This document shows positions 50,126 through 59,362 of a DNA stretch of 64,000 nucleotides, piece after piece (position 1 is the stretch's first letter; each line of letters starts with the position of its first letter). The position numbers and the translations under genes were made by a program. Location of the stretch: assembly GCF_004366375.1 (NCBI RefSeq), contig NZ_SOEF01000004.1, forward strand, positions 1-64,000. Direction: 5' to 3'. The notes under the pieces are model-generated. The model saw only the letters and a list, made by a program, of their open reading frames with translations. It did no database searches and was not told the origin of the DNA. This stretch comes from Halanaerobium congolense. GTDB taxonomy: Bacteria > Bacillota > Halanaerobiia > Halanaerobiales > Halanaerobiaceae.

Positions 50126-51553
50126 TTGGAGAATCCTGTTATTTTACAGACATTTTATTGGGAAATGAATACAGGGAAATATGCGGAAGAATATCCGGAA
50201 GAGTCTAATCTTTGGAAATTGCTTGCTAATCAAGCTGCTGAAATTTCAGAGGCTGGCTTTGATTTTCTCTGGTTACCACCTGCAAATAAAGGGGCAGCTG
50301 GAATAGAAGATGTTGGTTATGGGACTTATGATCTTTGGGATTTGGGTGAGTTTAAGCAGAAAGGTACTAAAAGAACTAAGTACGGAACTAAAAAACAACT
50401 TGAAAATGCAGTAAAAAAATTACACAAAAATAATTTAAAACTCTTATATGATGCTGTTTTAAATCATCGACTAGGTGCTGATGATAAAGAAGAAGTTAAG
50501 CTCAAAGATAACAAAAATGCTGAAGTTTGGACAGTATTTAATTTTGAAGCTCGGGCTAATAAATATAGTGACTTGAAACTTGACTGGAGAGTATTTGATG
50601 GTGTTGACTGGGATGAAAGAACTAAAAGAGCTGGAGAGTTCCTTTTCAAATGCAAAGAATGGGATGATTCTTATGAAGATGATTATTTGATGGGAGCAGA
50701 TATAGATTATGAAAATCCAGAAATAAAAGAAGATGTTATTAACTGGGGTAAATGGATAGTTAATGAGATTGATTTTGATGGTTTTCGCTTTGATGCCAGT
50801 AAACATGTTGATAATGAAATGATTCATGATTTTATTGAAGTTACAAATAATAGTACTGATAAAGATTTATTTTTTATCGGCGAAGCCTGGGTAAATGATG
50901 TTGAAACTCTAAAAGACTATTTAAATACAGTTGGTCAAGAAAAACTTAATGTGTTTGATTTTCCTTTAAGAGAAAATTTTGTAAAGATGATGCAGGGTAA
51001 TCTTGATATGCGCTGGCTTGGTGATAAGGGTTTGGTGAACGAAAATGATTATAAGAGTAGAGCTATTACTTTTGTGGAAAATCATGACACTGAACGTGAT
51101 GGTACAAATGAATATGGAACAGAAGCAATAGTTTATAGAAAAATGCAGGCTTACTGCTATATTTTGATGCGGAGGGATGGAGTACCTACAATTTTTTGGA
51201 AGGATTATCACACTCAGGATTTAAAAGAAAGAATTAACAAATTAATTGAAGCAAGGAAAAAATTTGCTTATGGTGATGACTATGAAAGTGATCAAAATGA
51301 TAAAAATACTTATTCCTATATTCGAGCTGGTAATGAAGAGCATCCAGGTAGTGGTCTGGTAATGATGATTACTCAGCATGAAAATGAGAAGATTATCGAA
51401 AAAAAGATTAATACAGGTCAAGCTAATCAAGTTTATTATGATTTCACCGGTAATATAGATGAAAAAGTAAAGACTGATGCAGAAGCAAATGGGATTTTTA
51501 AGGTTAAAGGAACGGCTGAAGAAGGTTATTCTGTCTGGGTGCCGGCTGAATAA
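50126..51553 (+). CDS. Cytoplasmic alpha-amylase, GH13 subfamily 5-like
   Basis: A 475-residue glycoside hydrolase 13 enzyme hydrolysing alpha-1,4-glucans. Catalytic residues are in GFRFDASKHV (nucleophile Asp), IGEAWV (acid/base Glu) and FVENHDTE (transition-state Asp); the N-terminus VILQTFYWE is typical of the intracellular AmyA group. There is no signal peptide, so it probably acts on stored glycogen or imported maltodextrin. The protein is rich in Asp/Glu, in line with a salty cytoplasm. It starts with TTG after AAGGGGG. Confidence 0.9.
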   Translation: MENPVILQTFYWEMNTGKYAEEYPEESNLWKLLANQAAEISEAGFDFLWLPPANKGAAGIEDVGYGTYDLWDLGEFKQKGTKRTKYGTKKQLENAVKKLHKNNLKLLYDAVLNHRLGADDKEEVKLKDNKNAEVWTVFNFEARANKYSDLKLDWRVFDGVDWDERTKRAGEFLFKCKEWDDSYEDDYLMGADIDYENPEIKEDVINWGKWIVNEIDFDGFRFDASKHVDNEMIHDFIEVTNNSTDKDLFFIGEAWVNDVETLKDYLNTVGQEKLNVFDFPLRENFVKMMQGNLDMRWLGDKGLVNENDYKSRAITFVENHDTERDGTNEYGTEAIVYRKMQAYCYILMRRDGVPTIFWKDYHTQDLKERINKLIEARKKFAYGDDYESDQNDKNTYSYIRAGNEEHPGSGLVMMITQHENEKIIEKKINTGQANQVYYDFTGNIDEKVKTDAEANGIFKVKGTAEEGYSVWVPAE

Positions 51554-51687
51554 TAATTAAATTGATTAGATATTCTTAGAATCGATGCAGGAAAAAGATT
51601 GAGTTATGTAGAAAATATATATAAGTGGAAATTATTTTTTTTATCAAATTTATATCTTAAAACTTTAATGTGATAAAACATTCAAAG

Positions 51688-51716
51688 TTGACAACAACAC
51701 TAAAGATTGATATAAT
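51688..51716 (+). promoter_or_regulatory. Consensus promoter before the C26 hydrolase gene
   Basis: TTGACA (51688-51693), 17 bases, TATAAT (51711-51716), about 70 bases before the ATG. It probably drives the hydrolase and the dipeptide transporter behind it. Confidence 0.8.
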
Positions 51717-51785
51717 TTTTTAAAATATAAGCTATTAATAACAAGCTTACAACAACGGTTAAAAGCTTTTGGATGGAGGAAGAGT

Positions 51786-52550
51786 ATGTATCCTAAAATT
51801 TTAATTACGTCTTTTAAAGTACCAACAGAAAAAATGGGAGAGCAGTACAGTTTAGGGGGGGTAGATTTTTCTTTAGTCACTCAAGATTATTCGGAATCAT
51901 TGAGTATGGCTGGTGCTATACCATTAATAATGCCCTACCTTGAGTCAAGAATTGATGATAAAAAGTATATTAGAGAGGTATTAGATGAAGTTGATGGTGT
52001 GATTTTACCTGGGGGAAGTGATATCGATCCGTCATTATATAATTCGTATCCGGAAAAAAACTTAGGTGATATTTCTCCTGAAAGAGATCGCTGGGAGCTG
52101 AAAATATTAGAAATGGCTGTGGAAATGAAGAAGCCAATTTTAGGTATTTGTAGAGGCTTTCAGTTAATAAATATATATTATGGCGGTTCTTTAAAGGTAG
52201 ATGTCTGTGGTAATAATGATGAGAGTAAAATTCCCCATATGGCTTTAATGGTGCCTAAATATTACAAAACTCATCAGTTAGAAATTAAAGAAAACACCCG
52301 CTTGGCCAAAGTGCTTGCTGGAAATGAGGTTGCGGTTAATTCTTATCACCACCAGGCTGTAGATAAAGTTGGTGAAGGTTTGACGGTTTCTGCTGTAGCT
52401 CCAGATGGTTTTGTAGAAGCTGTTGAAGATAAAAATTATCCATACTTGCTGGGAGTGCAGTGGCACCCTGAAATGATGGCTGCCAAAGATCCAATTCAGT
52501 TAAAGTTATTTAAAGACTTTGTTGATTTTGTGGACCGCAGTAGAAATTAA
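51786..52550 (+). CDS. Gamma-glutamyl peptide hydrolase-like protein (peptidase C26)
   Basis: A 254-residue class I glutamine-amidotransferase-like hydrolase (PuuD type). The nucleophile is Cys in GICRGFQ, with the His-Glu pair in VQWHPE and the loop LPGGSDIDPSLY. The family splits gamma-glutamyl bonds in gamma-glutamyl-GABA or related peptides. Directly downstream is a peptide ABC transporter, so it may process imported gamma-glutamyl peptides. GGATGGAGG precedes the ATG. Confidence 0.88.
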   Translation: MYPKILITSFKVPTEKMGEQYSLGGVDFSLVTQDYSESLSMAGAIPLIMPYLESRIDDKKYIREVLDEVDGVILPGGSDIDPSLYNSYPEKNLGDISPERDRWELKILEMAVEMKKPILGICRGFQLINIYYGGSLKVDVCGNNDESKIPHMALMVPKYYKTHQLEIKENTRLAKVLAGNEVAVNSYHHQAVDKVGEGLTVSAVAPDGFVEAVEDKNYPYLLGVQWHPEMMAAKDPIQLKLFKDFVDFVDRSRN

Positions 52551-52626
52551 TGGAAACAAGCAAATTTATATTTAAATGGTGATATATTTCAATATCGCTA
52601 AGTATATTATACGAGGAGGAAGTATG

Positions 52627-54174
52627 ATGAAAAATAAGTTTTTAATTTTATTGTTGCTTTCATTATTTTTATTTTCAATGTTTTCAGCTGTTCAGGCACA
52701 GGAAACTGAAAGATTTGTAATGGGAATTGAGGATGAGGTAAGCAACCTTGATCCTGGTGAGACTACTATTTCGGTTAATGAAAGAGTTGCTTCATTAATA
52801 TTTGACGGTTTAGTAGAATATGGTGAGGCAAATAAGATAGTCCCTGGTATCGCAGAGGATTGGACAATCTCAGAAGATGGTTTAGAATATACTTTTAATT
52901 TAAGAGAAGGTGTAATGTTCCACAATGGTCAGGAACTTACAGCTGCGGATGTAGAGTATACTTACAATAGAATTTTAAATCCTGATTATGGTTCTGGTTT
53001 AAGAGCTAAAATAGAATCAATAGAATCAATTGAGGTAATAGATGATTATACAATTAAATTTACTTTAAGTGAACCTTATGCACCATTTATCTTAGCTATG
53101 ACTTTTGGTATTGTTCCTGAAGAATATGCTGAAGAAGTTGGAGACGACGAATTAGGTAGAAATCCTATCGGTGCTGGTCCCTTTAAAATGGAAGAATGGG
53201 ATGCCGGTAATCAGATAATATTATCGGCTTTTGAAAACCACTGGAATAAGGTGCCTAACATTAAAGAATTAGTTATTAGATCTATACCAGAATCTGCAAC
53301 TCAAGCAATGGAGTTACGAAGTGGTGGTATTGATTTTGGTGTTAACTTAGATGTAGGTCAGCTGGAATCATTTACTGATAATCCTGATTATCAGGTTAAA
53401 TCAGCTGCTGGAGCAGGAATTAACTTTTTGGGCTTTAATTTTGAAATGGAGCCAACACATGAGCGTAAATTTAGAGAAGCTGTACTGCAGGCAGTACCTT
53501 TTGATCAGATTATTCCACAGATATTTGGTATTTTAGGTGAAAGAGCATATTCAATGTTACCACCAACAATCTGGCCGGAAGAAAGAGAATTTTTAAAAGA
53601 AAATGCTGTTGGGTTTGATCCACAAGCTGCTGCTCAGAAGTTTGAAGAATTAAAAGCAGATGGAGTTATTCCTGAAGATTATGTAGCTCAAATTTATGTT
53701 TCAAACAGTCGTCCAAATCAGGTTAAAACTGCAGAAGCAATGGTTACTGCTTTAAATCAGTCAGGGCTTAAAGCTGAAGTTAATTCAATGGAGTTTGGAA
53801 CAATGTGGGATATGCTGGGACGTGGTGAAATCGGTATGTTCTTCTTGAGATTTGTTTCTGATCCAGATCCTGATTACTGGTTATATAGATTCTTTAAATC
53901 TCCTGATGAAGGCGGATCTTTAAACAGAGCTTTTTATTCAGACGAAGAGGTTGATCAGTGGTTAGAAGAAGCTAGAGCGATTTCTGATCAGGCTAAAAGA
54001 GAAGAACTTTATAATAAGGTTTTAAGAAAAGTTTTAATAGAAGATCTAGTTTTCCATCCATTAGCTCATTCGACTCAAATCTATGTAATGCAGGATAATG
54101 TAAGAGAGTTAGAACCAGGAAATTCACTTTTAATTCCTTTAGTTACACCAACTGCAAATGTTTATAAGGAATAA
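52627..54174 (+). CDS. Dipeptide/oligopeptide ABC transporter, periplasmic binding protein
   Basis: A 515-residue family 5 binding protein (DppA/OppA type). Seen: the signal peptide ending at VQA-QE with no lipobox, DPGETTISVNERVASLIFDGL, the family motif EDGLEYTFNLREGVMFHNGQ in two overlapping parts, and AEDVEYTYNRIL-like spacing. ATG 52627 is preferred with GAGGAGGA 6 bases upstream; ATG 52624 is too close. The substrate is probably a di- or oligopeptide. A terminator-like hairpin separates it from the permeases. Confidence 0.87.
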   Translation: MKNKFLILLLLSLFLFSMFSAVQAQETERFVMGIEDEVSNLDPGETTISVNERVASLIFDGLVEYGEANKIVPGIAEDWTISEDGLEYTFNLREGVMFHNGQELTAADVEYTYNRILNPDYGSGLRAKIESIESIEVIDDYTIKFTLSEPYAPFILAMTFGIVPEEYAEEVGDDELGRNPIGAGPFKMEEWDAGNQIILSAFENHWNKVPNIKELVIRSIPESATQAMELRSGGIDFGVNLDVGQLESFTDNPDYQVKSAAGAGINFLGFNFEMEPTHERKFREAVLQAVPFDQIIPQIFGILGERAYSMLPPTIWPEEREFLKENAVGFDPQAAAQKFEELKADGVIPEDYVAQIYVSNSRPNQVKTAEAMVTALNQSGLKAEVNSMEFGTMWDMLGRGEIGMFFLRFVSDPDPDYWLYRFFKSPDEGGSLNRAFYSDEEVDQWLEEARAISDQAKREELYNKVLRKVLIEDLVFHPLAHSTQIYVMQDNVRELEPGNSLLIPLVTPTANVYKE

Positions 54175-54226
54175 AATTTTTATTGAAAGTGAAATTATTT
54201 TTACTAAAGATAAATTATTTTAAATC

Positions 54227-54263
54227 ACTATGCAGATAGCTTAGACTATCTGCATAGTCTTTT
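54227..54263 (+). terminator. Terminator-like hairpin between binding protein and permeases
   Basis: A perfect 13-bp stem (ACTATGCAGATAG / CTATCTGCATAGT), 6-base loop, followed by CTTTTTAG. It should stop part of the transcripts, leaving fewer copies of the permease mRNA. Confidence 0.8.
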
Positions 54264-54281
54264 TAGAAAGAGGTGAACAAA

Positions 54282-55220
54282 TTGTTTGCTTATATTATTA
54301 AAAGGTTGCTCTGGTTAATTCCAGTTGTGATAGGAGTTTCCTTAATTTTATTTGGGATTATGCAGCTTGTTCCCGGTAATCCAGCTGCCATAATGCTTGG
54401 TACAAATATAACTCCTGAAGCAGTGGCAGCTCTAAATGAAAAATTCGGTTTTAATGAACCATTTTATGTCAGATATTTTTTAATGCTTAAAAATTTTTTA
54501 ACCGGAGAATTAGATTCGATTTATTATGGTGATAAAGTCATTAATATCATTGGGAGAAGAATGACAGCAACAATTGAGCTTGGATCACTTTCTTTAATTA
54601 TTGCTGTTTTAATTGCTATTCCCACCGGTGTTATTGCAGCGGTTAAAAAGAATTCTTTATTTGATCTTTTTAGTATGTTTATTGCCACTATAGGTATCTC
54701 AGTTCCTGCTTTTTTTACAGGTATTATTTTTATTTATTTATTTTCAGTCTATTTTCAAATCCTACCTTCTTCCGGTTATGGGGGGCGGTTCTGGACTTTA
54801 TCTGGTTTAAGACATTTAATTTTGCCTGCCTTTTCATTAAGTACAGTTATGATTGCCAGCACCAGCCGTTTAACCAGATCATCAATGCTTGATATAATGA
54901 AAGAGGATTATTTGGTCACAGCGCGTTCGAAAGGTGTGGCTGAGAAAATAATAATTTTAAAACATGCTTTTAGAAATGCTTTGATTCCAATTATTACTAA
55001 CATCGGCAATCAGCTGGCAATGATGTTTGGGGGAGCAATTTTGATTGAGTCTGTTTTTGCCTGGCCTGGAGTAGGAAGATTGGCTGTTAAAGCAGTTGAG
55101 TTTAGAGATCAGCCACTGGTTTTTGGCTCAATTTTAATTTTATCAATGCTCTATGTTGTAGTAAATCTTATGGTAGATATAATTTATGTTTTTATTAATC
55201 CCAGAATTAGCTACAAATAG
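54282..55220 (+). CDS. Dipeptide ABC transporter permease DppB-type
   Basis: A 312-residue permease with six membrane helices: the family N-terminus FAYIIKRLLWLIPVVIGVSL, GNPAAIMLG, and the EAA-type loop VTARSKGVAEKIIILKHAFRNA. The TTG at 54282 is preferred because AAGAGGTG (54268-54275) is 6 bases upstream; a GTG at 54273 lies within that site. It pairs with the next permease. No DppD/DppF ATPases are encoded nearby. Confidence 0.88.
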   Translation: MFAYIIKRLLWLIPVVIGVSLILFGIMQLVPGNPAAIMLGTNITPEAVAALNEKFGFNEPFYVRYFLMLKNFLTGELDSIYYGDKVINIIGRRMTATIELGSLSLIIAVLIAIPTGVIAAVKKNSLFDLFSMFIATIGISVPAFFTGIIFIYLFSVYFQILPSSGYGGRFWTLSGLRHLILPAFSLSTVMIASTSRLTRSSMLDIMKEDYLVTARSKGVAEKIIILKHAFRNALIPIITNIGNQLAMMFGGAILIESVFAWPGVGRLAVKAVEFRDQPLVFGSILILSMLYVVVNLMVDIIYVFINPRISYK

Positions 55221-55242
55221 TGTAGAATCGAGGTGTTAAAAT

Positions 55243-56274
55243 TTGAAAAATAAAATTATCTTGTTTATACTGTTATTAATTCAAATATATGTAAATTATC
55301 AAAATTGGATTATAGAGGGTAGAGTTTGGAGCAGCCTGGAATACAAATTTGCTACAGTATTTTCAATAATTGTTATAATTTCACTTTTACTGCTTCTCTT
55401 TAAAAACAGCATATTTCTTAAATTTAAAGAAAATGATCTTTATGCCAAAACTTTAAAAGAATTTAATAAGGGTTATGGAGGTAAAATTGCTGTATTTATT
55501 CTGGCCTTCATTTTTTATGCAGCCTTTATGGCACCATTTATTGCACCTTATTCGCCAACTGAGATTGACTACAGTAATATGACTTATGCTGCTCCGTCCT
55601 GGAATCACTGGTTTGGAACAGATGATTTTGGACGGGATATGTTTTCTCGAGTTATTTATGGTGCTAGAATAGCCTTAGGTGTTGGTTTTGCTGCGGTTTT
55701 AGTAAATGCAAGCCTAGGTGTTACTTTAGGCTTAATGGCTGGTTATTATGGTGGAAAAGCTGATATGATTATTATGAGAGTTGTTGAGATATGGAATTCA
55801 ATACCTTTTATTCTCCTGGCTCTGGCAATTATTTCTGCCCTAGGAAAAGGTATTTTTAATATTATAATTGCTGTTGGAGTTACAGGCTTGATAAACTTTT
55901 CCCGCCTAACACGCTCTATTGTCCTGCAGATTAAAGAAAAAGAATATGTTGCTGCAGCCAAGGCTTTAGGAGCCGGTGATTTAAGAATTTTATATTATCA
56001 TATCTTACCAAACTCAATCTCATCTTTAATTGTACTTGCTACTTTGAGAATTGGTATTTCTATACTGGTAGTTGCTGGGCTCAGCTTTTTAGGTTTAGGT
56101 ATTCAGCCCCCAACTGCAGCTTGGGGTACTATGTTGAATAGGGGACAAGAATATTTAATTCAGGCGCCTTGGATGTCTATTTTCCCGGGCTTGGCAATTA
56201 TAATCACAGTTTTAAGCTTTAATTTACTTGGAGATGCTTTGAGAGATGCTTTAGATCCAAGACAGCTTGATTGA
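55243..56274 (+). CDS. Dipeptide ABC transporter permease DppC-type
   Basis: A 343-residue permease. The core shows APFIAPYSPTEID, WFGTDDFGRDMFSRVIYGAR, the EAA loop YVAAAKALGAGDLRILYYHIL, and the C-terminal LSFNLLGDALRDALDPR. Before the usual OppC N-terminus it carries an extra 75 residues or so, with two hydrophobic segments. It starts with TTG after CGAGGTG. It is the last gene of the transporter cluster. Confidence 0.87.
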   Translation: MKNKIILFILLLIQIYVNYQNWIIEGRVWSSLEYKFATVFSIIVIISLLLLLFKNSIFLKFKENDLYAKTLKEFNKGYGGKIAVFILAFIFYAAFMAPFIAPYSPTEIDYSNMTYAAPSWNHWFGTDDFGRDMFSRVIYGARIALGVGFAAVLVNASLGVTLGLMAGYYGGKADMIIMRVVEIWNSIPFILLALAIISALGKGIFNIIIAVGVTGLINFSRLTRSIVLQIKEKEYVAAAKALGAGDLRILYYHILPNSISSLIVLATLRIGISILVVAGLSFLGLGIQPPTAAWGTMLNRGQEYLIQAPWMSIFPGLAIIITVLSFNLLGDALRDALDPRQLD

Positions 56275-56375
56275 TAGTTGGAGTAATAAAGATGTTTTAA
56301 TGATTAAGATTAACTAGATTAAACAACAAGAATTAGAGTAGTCAAGATATTTGCTTAAAGGGGTAGATTAGACTT

Positions 56376-57104
56376 ATGTCACAGAGTAATGAGAAGCTAG
56401 TAAATAAAGAAAATATTAGAACCAAGCTTAAAGATTCAAATTTTAAAAATGGTATCAAAGATGCTTTTCCAATAGTTTTGGGCTATCTGCCAATTGGGAT
56501 GGCTTTTGGAATGCTTGCAGTTAACAAAGGACTGACTTCCCTGCAGGCAACAGCAATGTCTATCTTTATTTTTGCTGGTTCAGCCCAGCTTGTGTCAATT
56601 GAAATGATTGCATCAGGTGCTGCAGCAGCAGCAATAGTAGCAATGACTTTTTTGGTTAATTTAAGACATCTACTTTTATCTGCATCACTTAGTCTACATC
56701 TGAGAAATTTACCATTTTATTATTATCCTTTTTTAGGATTTTTAATTACTGATGAATCTTTTGCAGTTGGGATGAGCAAAATAAGTAACCAGAAAAACAA
56801 ACATCGATATTTCTTTGGTTTAGGTGTAACAGCTTATTTGGGCTGGGTATCCAGCTCAGCTTTAGGAGCATTTTTAACCGGCTTCATTAATTTTGGCAGT
56901 GGTGGAGCTTTAGATTTTGTTTTACCAGCAATGTTCATTGTCTTATTAGTGATGCAGATTAGTTCAAAGAGTGAGATTATTGTAGCTGTTTTTTCAGCCT
57001 TATTATCTATTTTCTTTGCTTTAACTATTGATGGAAGCTGGAATATAATTTTAGCAACAGTTTTAGCTTCATTTTTAGGGGTGTATATCAGTGGAAATAA
57101 TTAA
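56376..57104 (+). CDS. azlC: Branched-chain amino acid exporter large subunit AzlC
   Basis: A 242-residue AzlC-family membrane protein (FPIVLGYLPIGMAFGMLAV, FAGSAQLVSIEMI, NLRHLLLSASLS). With AzlD it exports branched-chain amino acids or analogues. AAAGGGG lies upstream of the ATG. Its end overlaps azlD by 14 bases. It follows the peptide transporter, where export of surplus amino acids would be useful. Confidence 0.9.
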   Translation: MSQSNEKLVNKENIRTKLKDSNFKNGIKDAFPIVLGYLPIGMAFGMLAVNKGLTSLQATAMSIFIFAGSAQLVSIEMIASGAAAAAIVAMTFLVNLRHLLLSASLSLHLRNLPFYYYPFLGFLITDESFAVGMSKISNQKNKHRYFFGLGVTAYLGWVSSSALGAFLTGFINFGSGGALDFVLPAMFIVLLVMQISSKSEIIVAVFSALLSIFFALTIDGSWNIILATVLASFLGVYISGNN

Positions 57105-57414
57105 ATTCATATTAATGATTATTGGCATGTTTTTAGTTACCTTTATTCCACGAGTAATACCGCTGATTTTATTAGGAAATAAAGAACTTCCTGAAAAAGT
57201 GATTCTTTGGTTGAGTTTTATTCCAGCTGCTGTCCTATCAGCACTATTAGCACCTTCAATCCTGCTTCAAAATGGTTCTTTATCTTTAAAGTTAGCAAAT
57301 ACTTCGCTTGTCGCCTTTTTTCCGACATTATTAGTTGCTTATAAAACAAAGAATATTTTTTATACTGTAAGTGGGGGGCTTGTTTTTTATTTAATAACTG
57401 CTGCCTTATTTTAA
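57091..57414 (+). CDS. azlD: Branched-chain amino acid exporter small subunit AzlD
   Basis: A 107-residue AzlD-family protein with four hydrophobic segments and the motif IPRVIPLILL near the N-terminus. It starts with GTG inside azlC and is translationally coupled. The two subunits act together in the membrane. Confidence 0.88.
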   Translation: MEIIKFILMIIGMFLVTFIPRVIPLILLGNKELPEKVILWLSFIPAAVLSALLAPSILLQNGSLSLKLANTSLVAFFPTLLVAYKTKNIFYTVSGGLVFYLITAALF

Positions 57415-57467
57415 AGAAATCTAAATTTAAATTATTTACATTTAAAAATAAAAATGGGGGTTTTAAA

Positions 57468-58505
57468 ATGGAAATTAAAGTAGATTTAATTAGTGACACA
57501 GGAACCAGACCTTCTCAGGATATGAGAAGATTTATGGCTGAGGCTGAAGTTGGGGATGAGCAGTTAGGAGAGGATCCAAGTGTCAACCGTCTCTGCCGAA
57601 TGGCAGCTGAAATGCTGGGCAAAGATGAGGCGATTTATTTACCCTCTGGTTTAATGGCAAATCAAATTTCATTTGCTGTACATACGAAACAGGGTGATGA
57701 AATAATAATGGACCAAACAGCACACCCAATTCATTATGAGAGCGCTGCTCTTGCGGTTATTTCTGGAGTTTCAATTAAGCCTTTACAGGGTGAAGGGGGA
57801 ATTTTTACTGCCCAGCAGGTGGAGCAGGCGATTAGAGATAATGACTATCACAGTCCACAGACTAAAGTTATTTCGATTGAGCAGACAACTAACTTAGGTG
57901 GTGGCCGTATTTGGCCTTTAGAGAGGATTAAAAAAGTTGCCGAGCTGGCTGTAGAAAATGATCTGAGAATGCACATGGATGGTGCAAGAATTTTAAATGC
58001 TGCTGTAGAAGCAGATGTGAATCCGGCTGAATATGGACAATATTTTGATTCAATTTGGCTTGATTTAAGTAAAGGACTGGGAGCTCCAGTAGGTTCGGTA
58101 CTGGCTGGTTCAGCAGAATTTATTGAGCAGGCTAGATTTTGGAAACAGAGATTAGGAGGAGCAATGAGACAGGCTGGAATTATAGCAGCCGGAGGAATTT
58201 TCGCTCTTGAACATAATGTCGCACGTTTAAAAGAAGATCACAAACATGCTAAAATGCTTGCAGAAACAATTGCTGATCAAAAAGGTTTAGAAATTAATCC
58301 TGATACAGTAGAAACTAACATTGTTCTTTTTTCAGTAGCAGATGGAAAAACAGATCTATTTGCTGATGAGCTTTTAAAGAAGGGGATTAGAGTTAGTAGA
58401 ATGGAAGGAAAATTAAGAGCAGTGACTCATTTAGATGTAAGTTTAGAAGATATTCGTTATGCAGTTAAGCATATTGAAAAAACAGCTAAAAAGGTTTTTG
58501 CTTAA
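57468..58505 (+). CDS. Low-specificity threonine aldolase
   Basis: A 345-residue PLP enzyme of fold type I that cleaves threonine or allo-threonine to glycine and acetaldehyde. Seen: VDLISDTGTRPS at the N-terminus, GEDPSVNRLC, HMDGARILNAA and the PLP lysine in LSKGLGAPVGS. GGGGG precedes the ATG. It lies behind the peptide and amino-acid transport genes, so amino-acid catabolism is a plausible role. Confidence 0.92.
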   Translation: MEIKVDLISDTGTRPSQDMRRFMAEAEVGDEQLGEDPSVNRLCRMAAEMLGKDEAIYLPSGLMANQISFAVHTKQGDEIIMDQTAHPIHYESAALAVISGVSIKPLQGEGGIFTAQQVEQAIRDNDYHSPQTKVISIEQTTNLGGGRIWPLERIKKVAELAVENDLRMHMDGARILNAAVEADVNPAEYGQYFDSIWLDLSKGLGAPVGSVLAGSAEFIEQARFWKQRLGGAMRQAGIIAAGGIFALEHNVARLKEDHKHAKMLAETIADQKGLEINPDTVETNIVLFSVADGKTDLFADELLKKGIRVSRMEGKLRAVTHLDVSLEDIRYAVKHIEKTAKKVFA

Positions 58506-58623
58506 ATTAAATTATGAAAAAGGCAGGATTTTAGTTTTTTGTCAAGAATATTTAAATATGACCTGAATAATAAGTAATTGATAAACTTAACTTTATTAAA
58601 TTCAAAAGAGGAGAGTGAGTCCG

Positions 58624-59277
58624 ATGGAACAGGTGTACGAAAAAAAGCGTGAACAGCTTCTTGATGATCTCAGTGATATGAGTGAAGTTGCTGAAGAAAT
58701 GCTGCAGAGTGTAATGAAGGCTCTAGAAAATGTAGATGTTGATGCAGCACATGAAATTATAGCTAAAGATGATGTTGTTGATAACTATTTAATAACTATT
58801 GAAGAAGAAGTTTCACGCTTGTTAACCCTGGATCAACCCCTGGCAGCTGATACCTGGTTTAGTATTGCGATGATTAAAATTGCCAATGACTTAGAGAGAA
58901 TAGGAGATCAAGCAACAAATATAGCAGAAATCTTATTGCAATTAAAGCATGATGGTATTTTAAAACCTTTAGTAATGATTCCAGAACTTGCTGATATTGT
59001 AAGTGAAATGTTAGATGTAGTTTTAGAATCGTTTTCTATTAGAAATGCTGATTTAGCAGAAGCAGCCTGCCGAATGGACGAAAAAGCGGATAATCTTTAC
59101 GACGAAATTTATCATAAAGCGATTAAAATGATAACAAAAGCTGAGGAGCGAGAAGATATCAAACAAATAGTACAGCATATTAATTTAGCTAAAGCCCTGG
59201 AGAGGGTAGGAGATCATGCAACTAATATTGGGGAAGAAACTATCTTTTTTGTAACTGGAAAAAGAGTTAAATATTAA
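58624..59277 (+). CDS. phoU: Phosphate transport system regulator PhoU
   Basis: A 217-residue protein of two PhoU three-helix repeats. The metal-binding repeats read NDLERIGDQATNIAE and ALERVGDHATNIGE, both intact. PhoU dampens phosphate uptake and the Pho two-component response. No pst or phoPR genes lie next to it. ATG 58624 is preferred, with AGAGGAG about 10 bases upstream; GTG 58615 abuts that site. Confidence 0.92.
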   Translation: MEQVYEKKREQLLDDLSDMSEVAEEMLQSVMKALENVDVDAAHEIIAKDDVVDNYLITIEEEVSRLLTLDQPLAADTWFSIAMIKIANDLERIGDQATNIAEILLQLKHDGILKPLVMIPELADIVSEMLDVVLESFSIRNADLAEAACRMDEKADNLYDEIYHKAIKMITKAEEREDIKQIVQHINLAKALERVGDHATNIGEETIFFVTGKRVKY

Positions 59278-59310
59278 AATAATAAAAAAGAGAATAATAT
59301 AAATTAGAAA

Positions 59311-59338
59311 AGAGGCCTTTTTCAGGCCTCTTTTTTTA
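59311..59338. terminator. Bidirectional terminator between phoU and the DmpA-like gene
   Basis: AGAGGCCT (59311-59318) and AGGCCTCT (59324-59331) form an 8-bp GC-rich stem. Seven T follow on plus and TTTTC on minus, so it can serve both convergent genes. Confidence 0.85.
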
Positions 59339-59362
59339 TGTTTGCCTGGCATGAATATTTTG

